Source of the DNA: Brachycybe producta
Lineage: Eukaryota > Arthropoda > Diplopoda > Playtdesmida > Andrognathidae
Reading direction: 5' to 3'
Assembly: GCA_036925085.1 (NCBI GenBank)
Contig: JAUPFP010000035.1
Span: 1,416,356 to 1,480,355, forward strand
DNA: 64,000 nt
A model generated the notes under the pieces. It saw only the letters and a program-made list of their open reading frames with translations. It was not told the DNA's origin and did no database searches. Made by a program: the position numbers and the translations under genes. This document shows positions 1-12,118 of this stretch, piece after piece. Each line of letters begins with the position of its first letter. Positions within the stretch are counted from its first letter, which is position 1.

Positions 1-920
1 CTTTTTCAGCTAGTGCAGAAATTAGAATTAGAAATAAGAAATCAGAATATATCTATGGTAGTTTGTATTGAATTTTGTTAAATGCTTAAAATAGGTAAAT
101 TGCGTGGGAGTTTTATTATGCGTGTGTGATTCTTCCTTACTGTAAATCTGTTTCATCTTTTAGATAATTAAAAAAATCACAATATACGTTTAAGTACTAA
201 TATAATGTCACTTTTCGAATTTCAGATCGTTTTCGATTGTTCCTAACGTTTTTTTATTATTATTTTAACATAACAGAAAGTAAAAACAATTTTTATTGAT
301 TTGAGAAGAAAAGGGGGTCACACAAAAATTCATTTAATTTTCTTAAACGTTCTTAGTGGAGTAAACATTTTTTATACCACAAAACTAAAAATAAATCAGC
401 ATTTAAAATAAATTAACTATTAAGATATAGTGATATACAATAAGATAAAACTTAATGGTTAAATTATTTGTTTCCTCTAAATGAAGTAAATATCAACTCC
501 ATTATAGACTACAAATTAACTTGTCAAGCTTTTTTTTTAATGGAAATTAGATCAGATCTTCTTGAAAATACACCTGGTTTATCTTTCTCTCATAATAGTA
601 TAACAATAAATAAAGATGTTAATTTGTATGACAAATAACATCTATACTATTAATATATAGGTTGCAAAAATTACCTTTCAAATTATTAGAATTAATACAA
701 TGTAACTATGTGAAATAACCATGTAGATACACAAAGTGCATTATTATGTATTATAAAAATTATATAATATAACAATGAAGCGCATCATAATATGAATCAT
801 ATAACAGTATACGAGCTGGTAACCACAAACAGGGAAAATGATGTACGTTGAATTTAGTCTAGAATTACATTACAATTTTAAGTACAAATATTAATAATCA
901 TACCTTGCTTAATGTTACTC
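1..920. other. AT-rich DNA, no gene seen
   Basis: Homopolymer-rich AT sequence with no long open frame, splice-bounded exon or recognisable repeat end. I see nothing functional. Confidence 0.6.
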
Positions 921-2297
921 TTAAGAGCCTAGATACACCGCCATCTTGTTGTTTTGAGCAGACGATAACGAGACAAATGAATGTTACTACATGGTGTTAC
1001 TAAACTTGCAAGAAATCGCCTTGAAAAGGCCCTTCTATTTTTAAACAACTTTCAAAATCGTGTGTTTTTTTTAACTCTATGTTAAATTCCATTGGACAAA
1101 AAACTGTCCTACAAACATTTGAAAAACTCTTGTTAAAAACGATTTAGAACAATAACAAAAAAATTAGCACGTGCTTTCATGTATTGGCTTCACGGTATTT
1201 TCCTTTTTATAAATTTTGAAAAGGTCCTTCTATTTTTTTAATAACATTTAAAATCGTACGTTTTTTTAACTCCATGTTAAGTCCCATAAGACTAAAACGC
1301 CGTCCCACAAAAGTTAAAAGAACTCATTAAAAACTAGTGGGGTAACCCGTCATAAATGACGGGAGCAAAATTCACAGGCAATTGTGCCCAGCATTAGAAT
1401 TTCTTTTCCGCCGCCCTTTTATGATGTCAGACCAAGTAACAAACCAATTAGAAATTGATGACGTTCATAAAAGGGCTGAGCAAAAGTGATAAACTGTAGT
1501 TTAATTTTGCTACTACTATCCCCTCCCCTTTTTATATTTGAAAGAGAAAATGAATTTTTCATTTTCTTTGGTGCGCGCATGCGCGTCGTTTGTTCCTTTT
1601 TTACTTCTTTCATTTCAATTTCAGTCACCCCTTCCCACTTTTTCCCCCTCCACGTTTCTCTCTCTTCCCCCTCCTCTGCCCTTTCCAACCTTTTCCCCTC
1701 TCCAATTTAATATCATGGGTTTTTAAATGGGGAGTGTGCAACATATAGTTGACCTTGAGAAAAAAGCGGTTCATTTATTCATTTAAATTTATATAAATTC
1801 CGACGTGGTTCAATTTTTTTGTCCTCAATTGTTTGTACAGCGTTAGGTCACACACACACACACACAGAGACGGGGCTTAATATATATAATGATTTAGAGC
1901 AATAAAAAAAGCACGTACTTACGTGTGTTTATTGCCTTCAGGATGATTATTTTTTCTAAATTTTAAAAGGTCATTTTATTTTTAAATAACATTTAAAATC
2001 TTACGTTTTTTAAACCCCATGTTAAATCCCGTAGGACCAAAAAACCATCTCACAAACATTTGAAGAACTCTCGTTAAAATGATTTAGAACAATAACAAAA
2101 TAATTAGCACGTGCATTAATCTATTGGCTTCACGATGTTTCCTTTTTATAAGGTTAACACGTGAAATTATTTTTGTATGAATTATTATGTGACTTCAAAC
2201 TGAAAAAAACGTTAAAAATCCGTTTGCAATCATAAACGATTGCTGCGCCTACCTTTGGAGTAATTTTGAACTAAATGCTATATATCTAATCTCTTAA
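921..2297. mobile_element. Foldback element with tandem-repeat core, copy 1
   Basis: The ends read TTAAGAGCCTAGATAC and, inverted, ATCTAATCTCTTAA. They match the ends of the cleaner copy at 38212-39142. The right end (2220-2297) carries the same GCGCCTACnTTyGGAG block as that copy in inverted form. The interior repeats a roughly 180-bp unit containing a CATGTTAAnTCCCAT-like core, an AGAAGGNCCTTTTCAAAATTTATAAAAAGGAAA-like block in pieces, and AACAATAACAAAATAATTAGC-like text. The left end is poorly preserved. The core is interrupted by a MITE (about 1395-1490), a pyrimidine-rich stretch (1500-1725) whose overlapping ORFs look accidental, and a short CA repeat at 1851-1866. No protein is encoded. 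Confidence 0.55.
1395..1490. mobile_element. Partial MULE-like foldback MITE (copy A)
   Basis: CCGCCCTTTTATGA and, inverted, TTCATAAAAGGGCTGAGC bracket the family core 'GTCAGACCAAGTAACAAACC / AATTAGAAATTGATGACG'. These match the better copies at 39367-39556 and 39631-39834. The outer inverted-repeat ends are degraded. Confidence 0.5.
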
Positions 2298-2789
2298 GAA
2301 GAATACCTCGCTTTAACGTGATTTAACAAACTCAAACCACATATTTATCTTACAGTTGATATCCTCAATAACAAACTTCTGTCAATTTCAAATGTTCAAT
2401 TTTTATTTGTCAATTCAAGTCGGACCTGTAATAAATTTTTTTAATTAAATAAGATTTCTTTAATTTCAATTTCATAAAAAATAATTATATTAACATAAAT
2501 TCATTGATCAATCTGTTTATTCATTACTCGAGTACATCATTCCAATAAATTAATTTAATAAAAGAAAAACGAAACTTAAAAAAATCAGGAAAATTCCGAA
2601 AAAAAATCAAAATGTGATTTAAATTGCTTGATTTTTAGTGATTTGATTTAAATCGCAATTTAAATCAGTTGTAAGTCGTGATTTAAATCAATGTCATTTG
2701 ATTTAAATTAATCCACCGTGTTTGATCATTTGCAAACTGCCCTAGATTTATTTGCAAAAAAAAATCACGATTAATACAAGTAGTACGTG
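2298..2789. other. AT-rich spacer, no gene seen
   Basis: AT-rich, with a run of degenerate GATTTAAATC-type self-complementary words at 2617-2712. No gene. Confidence 0.5.
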
Positions 2790-3140
2790 ATTCATTACCC
2801 TAATGGCCCTGCCACATATGTCACAACCAAGACAAAGCAGGAAAGATGACCGCGCTCTGGTCCGGTAATATGGAAACCACACATGTACGGGAGATGTCCA
2901 CATTCCGGTCTTGCCTCGGCTTGGTTAATTATAAGGTGGTTCCGTTTGCTAATAATTAATGAAACGTCTCCCCTTTCTCAAATTAGTGATCCGAGAGTGG
3001 ACCGGCATCGGGAAAAAAAACATGACAATATCCTCCCGGGCCCGGTGGCAGGACCAAGGCACTGTCCTGCATTGAAATCAATGGAGAAATGCCTCCACCA
3101 GGTGACAGCCGACCTCAGGCCCTAACTCGACCCAGACATG
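2790..3140. other. GC-richer island, candidate conserved non-coding element
   Basis: This 350-bp block is clearly richer in G+C than its flanks and has no repeat ends. It combines homeodomain-like TAATTA/ATTAAT cores (2926-2960), an E-box CAGGTG (3099-3104) and GGTCCGG/ATTCCGG/GGACCGG words. An 80-codon open frame crosses it from 2883 but has no recognisable domain, and I read it as chance. The texture fits a regulatory or conserved non-coding element. That is inference. Confidence 0.3.
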
Positions 3141-3621
3141 TGTGTCAGGTACATTATAGTTTCTTTCTTCAAATTTTTCCTGAATTTTTCAAAAGGCAAC
3201 ATATACAAAGTTCTAATGATGTTTTGCCGTGAAGGTAAAATCTCAATTTTCTATCAGAAGCAAATCGATAGTAATTTAAATTTAAATCTTAATCTGACAC
3301 CCATTTCAATGGTGTAAATTAGAAGATGCTATTATTCAAAAAACAAAGGTTCATTGTATAAATAAGATTTGATTTCAGATTTCCATTATCTTTTTTATCT
3401 TAATTTTATGTAAAATTATGACTTTATGCAAAATAGGCCAATTATTATTAAAAAAAATAAGTTATCTGAAAAATCGCAATATTAAACATAACAGTAATTC
3501 ATCTTCTATGAGATTAGCAATGTTAAAATGTTACTACAAAATTAACAGTCCAACTGCATTTTTCAATATGTTTAAGCAAGCACTGGTTTTTGCATTTTGC
3601 ATGGGCTTTAAATTTAGCCTA
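3141..3621. other. AT-rich spacer, no gene seen
   Basis: Low-complexity AT-rich sequence running up to a MITE. No gene or distinctive structure seen. Confidence 0.5.
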
Positions 3622-3926
3622 ATACCTAGTACACGCCTGGTAATTTAAATGCATTTAAATAAAAAATGTGTTCTACAGAGCACTGTGAAGGGCAAACAAA
3701 CAATATATCGAATTCAATTTATTCAGTTAATAATCTGAAAATATGGAGTTAATACTTAAATATAATATATAAACTATTGACAAAATATTAATTTAGAATT
3801 TCAATTTAAAATATTAATAATAAAGTCAATTTTTTTATTTGGTTCATGTAATTAACTGGATTCCGTATATAATTCACCTAAACACATTTAATTTGAATTC
3901 GTTTAACTTATGTGTGTACAAGGTAT
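3622..3926 (+). mobile_element. TA-flanked ~300-bp MITE, copy 1 of 4
   Basis: It starts ATACCTAGTACACGCCTG and ends TGTGTGTACAAGGTAT, which are inverted versions of each other. TA lies on both sides (3620-3621 and 3927-3928). Internal landmarks shared with the copies at 29858, 31901 and 33760 (inverted) are ATTTAAATGCATTTAAAT, GTGAAGGGCAAACAAACAAT and AACTGGATTCCGTAT. TA duplication suggests a Tc1/mariner-type partner; this is inference. Non-coding. Confidence 0.75.
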
Positions 3927-4150
3927 TAGTAAACAAGATTACTGCAAAACGCAACAAAAGGTAATTGTCACGAAGTTTGGTCATAAATGTAACATTCAAG
4001 ATGAACACGACTATATCAGCTCAATTTTAGTTTTCACTCCTAAAGGGTACGATAAACCAAGGTCGTGGGCAATTCTAGAACAGTTTGCTAACAGAGACAG
4101 AACCCAGTTTAGACGGGAGCTAGCGAACAGTTCCAGAGTTGTTCGCGAAC

Positions 4151-4226
4151 CGGTACAAAGTTCGCTCTTGAGACGGTACAAAGTTCGCTCTTGAAATGGT
4201 ACAAAGTTCGCTCTTGAGACAGTACA
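4151..4226 (+). repeat. 23-bp tandem repeat, 3.3 copies
   Basis: The unit CGGTACAAAGTTCGCTCTTG plus AGA repeats head to tail, starting near 4151, 4174 and 4197 and ending in a partial copy. A GCGAAC/GTTCGC inverted pair sits just upstream (4122-4149). Confidence 0.8.
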
Positions 4227-5599
4227 TAAAAAATACGAAATTTGTCAATTAATGCTTGAATTCAGCAAATAAAAAATCTTTGCAGTTTAAGTACTTCTTA
4301 AACTGGGTTCAAATATATATAAAAAAAAAACAGTTTGCAAGGCGTAATTTACATATCAGGTTATTTGCAGAATTGGTGCACACTGTTTCTTATTTCAAAT
4401 ACGAAATTGTTGCATGCACCTTGATTTAGACCTATAATACAAACGACAAAATCTGCAATTTTAATTTTAAATGGTTCATTGCAACATTACATTAATAATG
4501 TAATCAATTTAGTTCAGATTCTTTAAAGATTTATTTGTTCTGTGTAATTTTAAAATGAAGAAAAATAAAAAAAATTCTTCTTTAATTATGTGAAACTTAA
4601 AATGCATCTTGGTAAAGACTATGTAATTTGTTGAGGTAAATTACAAGACAAATTTTCCTTTCAGTATAGTAGCCTAACTACAGAAGCAACTTTCCCTTTA
4701 TTCAAAACACACAATGCTAATTTAAAACGCTATTCAATGTTGTTTAAAACATTTTTTTCAAGAAAAAAAGGTAATTGCAGAACAGTAGGAAGTAAAATTA
4801 CTATTTGTTGTGTCATTATATAATTTTTTTTAAAAAAATGCGGTAATTGGTGCTCTACTTGATTATTAACTGCAATTAACAATGTTTACATTCTGGTTTT
4901 GTGTTGAATGCCCTTCACACAAATTATAAATCTCATCCACCTTTACTATTATGTTCTTTATGTATATTATATATTGTTAAATGATTTAATGTGGTTTACA
5001 TGCATATAGGTTGCTAATTAATATTGGTGTTAATAAAAAGGTACGCTGACTTGCAAAGCTATATTAAGTTTCTTTTTTAAACTACTAGAACAGTGTTTCT
5101 CAACCTAAATTTTACTCATATTTGGTCTGCCGAACCATTTTTAAATAAAATCATTAATGATATCGGAAAAGAGCCATTGCAAAATATGACAATAGAAGAA
5201 AAGAATTCGGTAGAATTCTATTGTGGATATTTTTCGTTTTAGAAATCCGTTATTCATCGATTTGTAGCTTACAACAATTTGACATTACGTCCAGATATTT
5301 TTGCGAACAAGATAATCAACAAACAACAAAATTTTCTCATAATAAACTGTTTAGAAACTAGACTAGTAAGGAAATTCGCATATCGATATCTATAAAAATA
5401 CACTTTTTATGATACTTTCAATTATCAATTTAAGTTTTGATTTGAAAGTGTATTAAAAATAAAATAAACTTTACTGATTACTAATAATTCCAAGCATAGC
5501 AGACAATTTGTCTGCTTTTGTCGTAATTGTTATTAACATTTCAACTTTGGTCTTTTGCAAACTGCCACTAAATATATTTTTAGAAATATTACGGCTTTC

Positions 5600-5940
5600 C
5601 ACTCTTCCACTCTCCGTCCCTGTTTTAGATCAGATTTAACGGATCTCATGAGGTTTTTCGAATATTTTTTTTTTTTCATTTGTCAGCCTGCCCCTTTAAA
5701 AAGCTGCACAGTAAAGACGATACGTTTGCTCTTTTTCACAGATCCCACCGATCTGATCTCTTTTCCCCCATTCACCTACGGACCTGGACTGATGTCAGTC
5801 CAGATCCCCTTCGCGAATCAAAATTTTTGGCAGATTTGGACTGACGGATCTGATCCCAAGAGCCGGTTATTGACGATGTGATCAAAGACGGATTTGGACT
5901 GACAGTCCAGATCCCATCGTGAATGGCCAGCTTGAAGTTG
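5600..5940. repeat. Palindromic GGACTGA/TCAGTCC repeat cluster
   Basis: GGACTGATGTCAGTCCAGATC (in two parts) and GGACTGACAGTCCAGATCCC recur on a block also holding three GATC-centred words (AGATCAGATT, CCGATCTGATC, GGATCTGATCCC). It is GC-richer than its surroundings and looks like a decayed MITE. A 108-codon open frame crosses it and I treat that as chance. Confidence 0.4.
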
Positions 5941-8900
5941 CTGTCAAAAAGCAGAATAATCTGAAATAAATTCTAATTTCATTTTCAGTTTTTAAAATTT
6001 TGAAATGACATTTTTTTAAATTTTTTTATACATTTAAATTTTAAATCTAAATAGTTTAAAGCAAATTCGCCCTCTAGTATGTCATAATAGGTTTTTAACG
6101 AGTTATAAAACGTTTTTAAAGTGATTTTTAAGTGTTACTTAGAAAACAACGAGAAAAAAAACCCTAAATTGTTTTCGATCAAAGTGAGGAATTTGTTTTA
6201 AAACCTAGATCAGGTGATACTTTTAAGCGGTTCACAACTTTTAACACAGACTTTCCTCGTTACACGAAACGTTGGGGACCAGTGTTAAGAGTTTTTCATT
6301 ATAAAAAGAACCATGTTTTGGAAAGAAAATCTTTTTTTAAAAAATGTAACATCATTCTTTTTAAACGCTGTGCAATAGGAAAGAGCAGGCTATTATGGGC
6401 TATTCGAGATTCTCTTTATACTTATTCAAATTATTCTAATAATAAAAAGAGCCACATCATTTCAAAGCAATTAAGAGTGGGCCAAATACCAAAATACAGC
6501 TACAATATATTATTTGCCACCTAAGATTGCGGGATATAATAGGCGTAATCGAAAACTAGAGACTACTGTATTTCTTAATGCTGAAACCAAAATGGAACCA
6601 AACAGGACCTAAGCTCTACCGAAACTCGACTGTAACCCGACCGAAACTAGGCTCAACTTACTGTAGACCCAAACTCGAATCAAAGCGAACCCGAACTCCA
6701 CAATAACTATCAAAACGCGACCGTTTATCCTCGATGTTTTTTAAAGCTTTTTCTTTCGTTTCCGATTGCACCCTTTGTCATTCAAATTCAATTGTTTTGT
6801 TAGATAGAAAATAATGTTTGAGGCGGCTAAAATCAACAATTTTTAATTTTGTTAGTAAATTCAATGTTTTTTCTAATGTGATTTAATTAAAACTATAATC
6901 CGTACGGCACAATTAAATTAATTTTTGAAAACTAAACCACATTATTTGTAAAGTTAATGATAACGAAGAAAAATAAATGCATTTCTAAATAAAATCCCAA
7001 ATAAAATAAGAAAATTAAAATACAAATCTTTCTTCGCTTTTTGATACTGCTTGAAATTACAAACTAAATTATCAAACTTAAAAGAGTTGTTAAGCAAAAC
7101 CAGTTGCAAAAAACAAACAAATTGTAACTAACAACATTAGGTCCCTACTTGTTAATATACAATAACAGCTAATTAATGATTTTCTGAGATAAAATCAAAA
7201 TACAAGTTACAAGTGTTTTTTTAATTGTTAATTATGACAAACATTGAAACAATTTACATTGCTCAAATCATTTTCTATCTTGTTAATTAATTAAAACAAT
7301 TACTGTGATCTTCATGAAATTTAATTGTTCAATAAAAAAAGAAACAGTATTATTTAACCTAACTAGTAAGTAGTAGTACTTAACTATTCCAAATCCTATT
7401 TAGAATTGAAATAATTATTTTTCATCTTGGGGGCGCAGAAATTCAAGAACATCGGACCTTCAAATAAATTTGTTTGGCCCTTCCTAAGACCAAGATCTGG
7501 CTACGGTCCTGCACGAGGCAGGATTTCACAAGTTTCAAAGAAAGTCACACATCAAGTTCAATGTCAAATGCCATTACAAATTTTTGAGTTGCACGTCTCA
7601 CTGAGTCACTGCAAGTTTTATCGCTTGCAAGTGTAAGCAAAAGTTGCTAGTGTGATGATAAGGATATAATTAGTTACATTATGTGCAGATAATAAAATTA
7701 AAAACTTTTCTCTATATTTGGCAGGATTTTATTATTATTAAGAAAGAAAGTGAAGAATGTTTATTTTTTAAAAAGAATGAGACATAGATTAATAATACAA
7801 AACTTAATTAATTTTGGCACCGTGAGCCTGACTTAATTTCTACAATACGTAGACCATAATTTGAAGACCTCCCTTTTGCACAGAAAGTGGAATAAAATTA
7901 AGTTAAAATATATATATGCCAATAAAAAAAGTTGTTACTGGGTTGCAACAAAAGATCATCTAAATGTGGGAATGAGGTGAAAGGATGATGATGTACATGA
8001 ACATAAACAGTCCATCCATCCTTCAAAATAAGCAAAACTTGCATGAGTAATTTTTTATTGTAAAAAAATAGGGGTTAGTTGATTTGGAAAGAAAATACCA
8101 ACATATATAGGTCTTACTACAAATGAAAAAAACAGCTTGTAAGTAATAATCTAATAACTAATATACGAGTATTATTTTTCATTTCACTCAAAAATATTTG
8201 TTCTGAATGCGCTATTAGAAAGGTGTACGTCTAAAAGAGATGCAGAAAAAAAAGACATTAAAAATATGTACCTATTTTCTAAACCATGACCAATAGAAAT
8301 ATATATATATTAAAAGCAGAAACAGATGTGAATTACACTCATAAACAGCACCTAAAAGGCTAAAAATATGTTAGTTCACTTTCATTCATCTATCAAATGA
8401 AGGTGATCACAACATAACTAAAAAAAAATTACTTTATCCCATAACAATTTTTAACGAAAAATAAAATTATTGATAATATTTGTTCAAATGAATTTTTTCG
8501 TTTATCTAGTGAAATCAAATTTGGATTCAATTAGAAAGAAAACTACTAAAGCATGAATATGCAACATATGGCACAAGAATAAATTGTATTTTCTTTTGCA
8601 AGTTTTACCTATTTCTTATATTTGTAGATTTATATGCTGTAAATTTACAATTATTTAATTCGCATTGATGCATAACCTGAATTCAAAATTGTTATGAAAA
8701 ATTTGTAAAAGATGAAAGAAACGCCATTGTAATATAAAAAAGCAACTTATGGAATCTAGAATTTTTTTAAATACTAATTTATTTATGAAAACAAGTCAGG
8801 ATTAGGACTTAAAATGCATGAATACTATAGTATGCCATACAGTATAATTTTTAATATAACATGTAAAGTCTATGTTACAAAAGTGTACATAAACATTTGC

Positions 8901-9769
8901 TCTGAAATTCTAGCTGTAAATAAAAAGACAACTTGTGAATATTTTTCACCCAAAACATGTGAATTATACCAACTATATACAGTGGAAAGCGTTTAACACA
9001 AACAATCGGATAACACTGAATACATTCTATTTTTGGTCCATTCCTTAGAATACCGAACAAATTCAATTTAACAAGAAATTAGTTAAAAGATGAAATAAAT
9101 ATTCCAATCTCTTCTACTTAATGTTAAACGGATTCCACTGTAATTATAATACTGAAAAAAATTCTTCAATTATTTATAAACATACATGTAACTGTTAGTA
9201 TGTGTGGCCATTATTTGTACGTATGTATTAGTAATTTGTAATTATATTATAGCCTGGAAGCAGTGGTTTACACAGTATGACATTTTTCTTTTTCTTTACA
9301 AATTTCAGTTTTTAAATAAAATTCTTGACAATTCATATCGGTTTTTCACACTTTCATCACTTAATTTTAAAACTGTACAGCTAGCTTCCGTATTTCTCTT
9401 AGTGAAAGTCATGCAAAAAGTTAAATAAAAAATAACACTAGAAATGAATTCCATTAAAATAAAAAAAAAATCCTATTTTAATCAAATAAATCATTTTTTT
9501 TTCTTCATAAAATAATCATCACTTATGAGTAGAGTGCAAGCATCATGCATGCTCATGACAATGCGTTTTGTTCAAATATAAGTTACTCTACCTCAGCTTC
9601 TTTTGGCAAAAATATACTGCATCTGTATATACTATTATTCAAATTCGGGTTCCGTGTTTTAACATTCACTATATAATTAGTTACAGGGCCTACAATCCCT
9701 ATATGTATACGAGACAACATAAGCACGATAATGTCTGTCTATATCAGTGGTTCCGAATATGGTAAGTAG

Positions 9770-9892
9770 CGACAGCATTAACAATTCATTTTCTCCGTTT
9801 CTAATTGGTTTGATAATGGTCTGATGTCATATGCCCCCCCCCCTTTAATGAGGGACGCCAGTTTCTAATTGGTTTGACGAAAAATCGTTAAT
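9770..9892. mobile_element. MULE-like foldback MITE (copy G), degraded
   Basis: Inverted ends GACAGCATTAAC (left) and GTTAATGCTGTC (right) flank the core word TTTCTAATTGGTTTGA, present twice, plus GGTCTGATGTCATATGC. The same core is in the copies at 39367, 39631, 42269 and 43798. A hAT-like CAGTGGTTCCGAA/GTGGTTCAGAAACC pair lies outside it, so it may be nested in an older MITE. Confidence 0.45.
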
Positions 9893-11975
9893 GCTGTCTC
9901 CAACCGCCTGTGGTTCAGAAACCTTTTTGCTAATGGCACAGTATTTTGTGAATGATGAAATCGCGGCACACCTAGCAAAACTCACAGCACATTAGTTTCT
10001 ATACCAATGTAATTAGTAAATAAGGTGTAGTGTGTCTGTGTGTGTGTGTATGTGCATACCTTTTTATACTATTTCTTCCAAGGGCATTGACAATGGTACT
10101 CACTCCTAATGTAATCTTTACATGCAAAACATTGTTTGATAGGATTCAGAAATTCTTCTGACGATGCATATTATCAACTGATATCAGCTATTATTACTAT
10201 GAGCATTCTACATTTGTAATGCTGTCACTATCACAAGCTTTCATTGGCAGATTGTTCATTAATTTATTGTATTCAATTTCAAATTAAAAAAAATACTAAA
10301 AAATCCAGAATTATTAAGTGGCTCGGAATAAAATTCCTATGTTTTAAAATATAATTACCCTTTTATTGAAACAATATTTCAATAGACTATAGCAATTATA
10401 ATTTCGAACATAGTTCTCATTTTATGATGCAAAAAAATTATTCTCAAGCAAGAAGCTAAAAGAATTGCATCGGGTGAGAACCTTGGAACACTTCATTCCA
10501 ATCTGTGAACATTAACAATAATAATTTTAGATTAGGATACCAGATATAGAATAAAGAAAAAGCAAGATGATAAAACAGGAGCAAAATATTAATAAAAAGA
10601 AGTTAAGAAAGAGAAGTTCTTGTTTATTGTTTCAAATGAAGACAATACAAAATAGCACGGATGGATGTATTCTTGTAAAGCCGCCACCTAATTAAATTTA
10701 GAAAAAAATTATAAGTAGTACACCACCACTGTATCTGTGCTTAGAAACATAGGGTTTAATTAATTGAAAACTCATCATCTGTTGCAAAACATCTTGAAAA
10801 CTTCCCTTTTTCCAAATTTTTTTGTCAGAAACAGTTAAAATATTTCTAACAAAAGATAATGCATTCATAATCCATTTAGCACGAATTCTAATTATTTTTT
10901 AATATGATTCAGATTATATATTGTTTTATTTCTTCATTAATTCCGCCCCAATTGAAAGTTCTGCAAAAAAATAAAGGAATTAAATTGCAAAATACATTGA
11001 TTGTCCCCTTAAAATAAAATTTAATTAACATATGAAAGATTCTTACTAATATGTGCGGCATTATTAAAAATTAAACTATTAATTAAATAATTTTTTTATC
11101 CTATTACTAACACCACCCACTCTCAGAAATATGGCAGAAGACAGTATCCTAAATTACTTCAAGTTGGAAAGCCAGGATATTTGAAGGTTCAGGGCCCTGT
11201 AACTTATTGTGATCCACATTTATACCTATTTTGTGGCAATAAATATTTATTTTAATGCATTTATTATCTGCATCTGATTAAAAGGGAAGTAATTGAATCC
11301 TGGATGCCTAGATTATTTTTTTTTAAATATTGTCACAAAAGTAATAATGTTCAGTTTATTTTTGTTTTCTTTTGAATTTGTATGTACATGTATTAGTTAA
11401 AAAAAATCTAATCCTACGTAAGCAGGTCCCATTTTTCATATTTTTTTAAACTAACTGCTCATGTCTCCAACATCGTGAAACATTGCAAGGATTGTAAATC
11501 CACACCATACAAAATGAAATTTAAACTTCTGGCTGAGCAGATTGTTCGAGCCAAGACGAACAAAAGTTGGATTGAAATCTAGTACACTCATTATCAGTTT
11601 TTGGATTGACAACTCAAAATTGATCTTATGTAATGCAAATTACAATTAATTATCAAACACATTTCAAACCTAAGTAACATTTGTAACAAATTATTCAACT
11701 GTGTTGATCATGAATGATCAAAAACCAATTAAGAATAAATGTTACATGATGTAACAAAAAGTTACTCATGTTGAGAAAATTATCTAAAACAAATGACAAA
11801 TTATATCAAAAAACCAAATTACACATTTCCACACTAAGTAACACAAGTTACATATTGTAACTTGCATTATTCATGTGCCATAAACCAATGACAAAACCAT
11901 GAAACAATAACAAACCCCAATTAAACAAGTCCCAACAAGTCCAAAATTAAATGACAAAACCCAATTAAATTAAAC
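9893..11975. other. AT-rich intergenic DNA, no gene seen
   Basis: The first part (to about 9995) holds GCGGCACACCTAGCAAAACTC, in two pieces typical of hAT MITE ends. A short TG repeat lies at 10028-10048. The remainder is AT-rich without gene signals. Confidence 0.45.
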
Positions 11976-12118
11976 AACAAAACCCAATTAATTAAAAGCA
12001 AAATTTATAATTAATAATGACAAAACCCAATTAATTAAAAGCAAAATTTATAATTAATAATGACAAAACCCAATTAATTAAAAGCAAAATTTATAATTAA
12101 TAATGACAAAACCCAATT
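11976..12118 (+). repeat. 43-bp tandem repeat, about 3.3 copies
   Basis: Units containing ACAAAACCCAATTAATTAAA and AGCAAAATTTATAATTAATA recur with a period of 43 (starts at 12019, 12062 and 12105, with an earlier partial copy). Degenerate AAACCCAATTAA words continue on both sides, roughly 11880-12260. Confidence 0.8.

Larger units (their letters stand above)
3927..9769. other. Long AT-rich intergenic stretch
   Basis: No gene seen. Recognisable pieces are a 23-bp tandem repeat (4151-4226), a hAT-like end remnant CAGTGTTTCTCAACC at 5091-5105 and a palindromic repeat cluster (5600-5940). A slightly GC-richer patch at 7425-7640 has a 69-codon open frame without recognisable domains. The rest is AT-rich noise. 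Confidence 0.5.

Noticed and set aside
1486..1726. Overlapping ORFs of 62-89 codons on both strands
   Set aside because: Pyrimidine-rich low-complexity sequence inside a disrupted foldback element.
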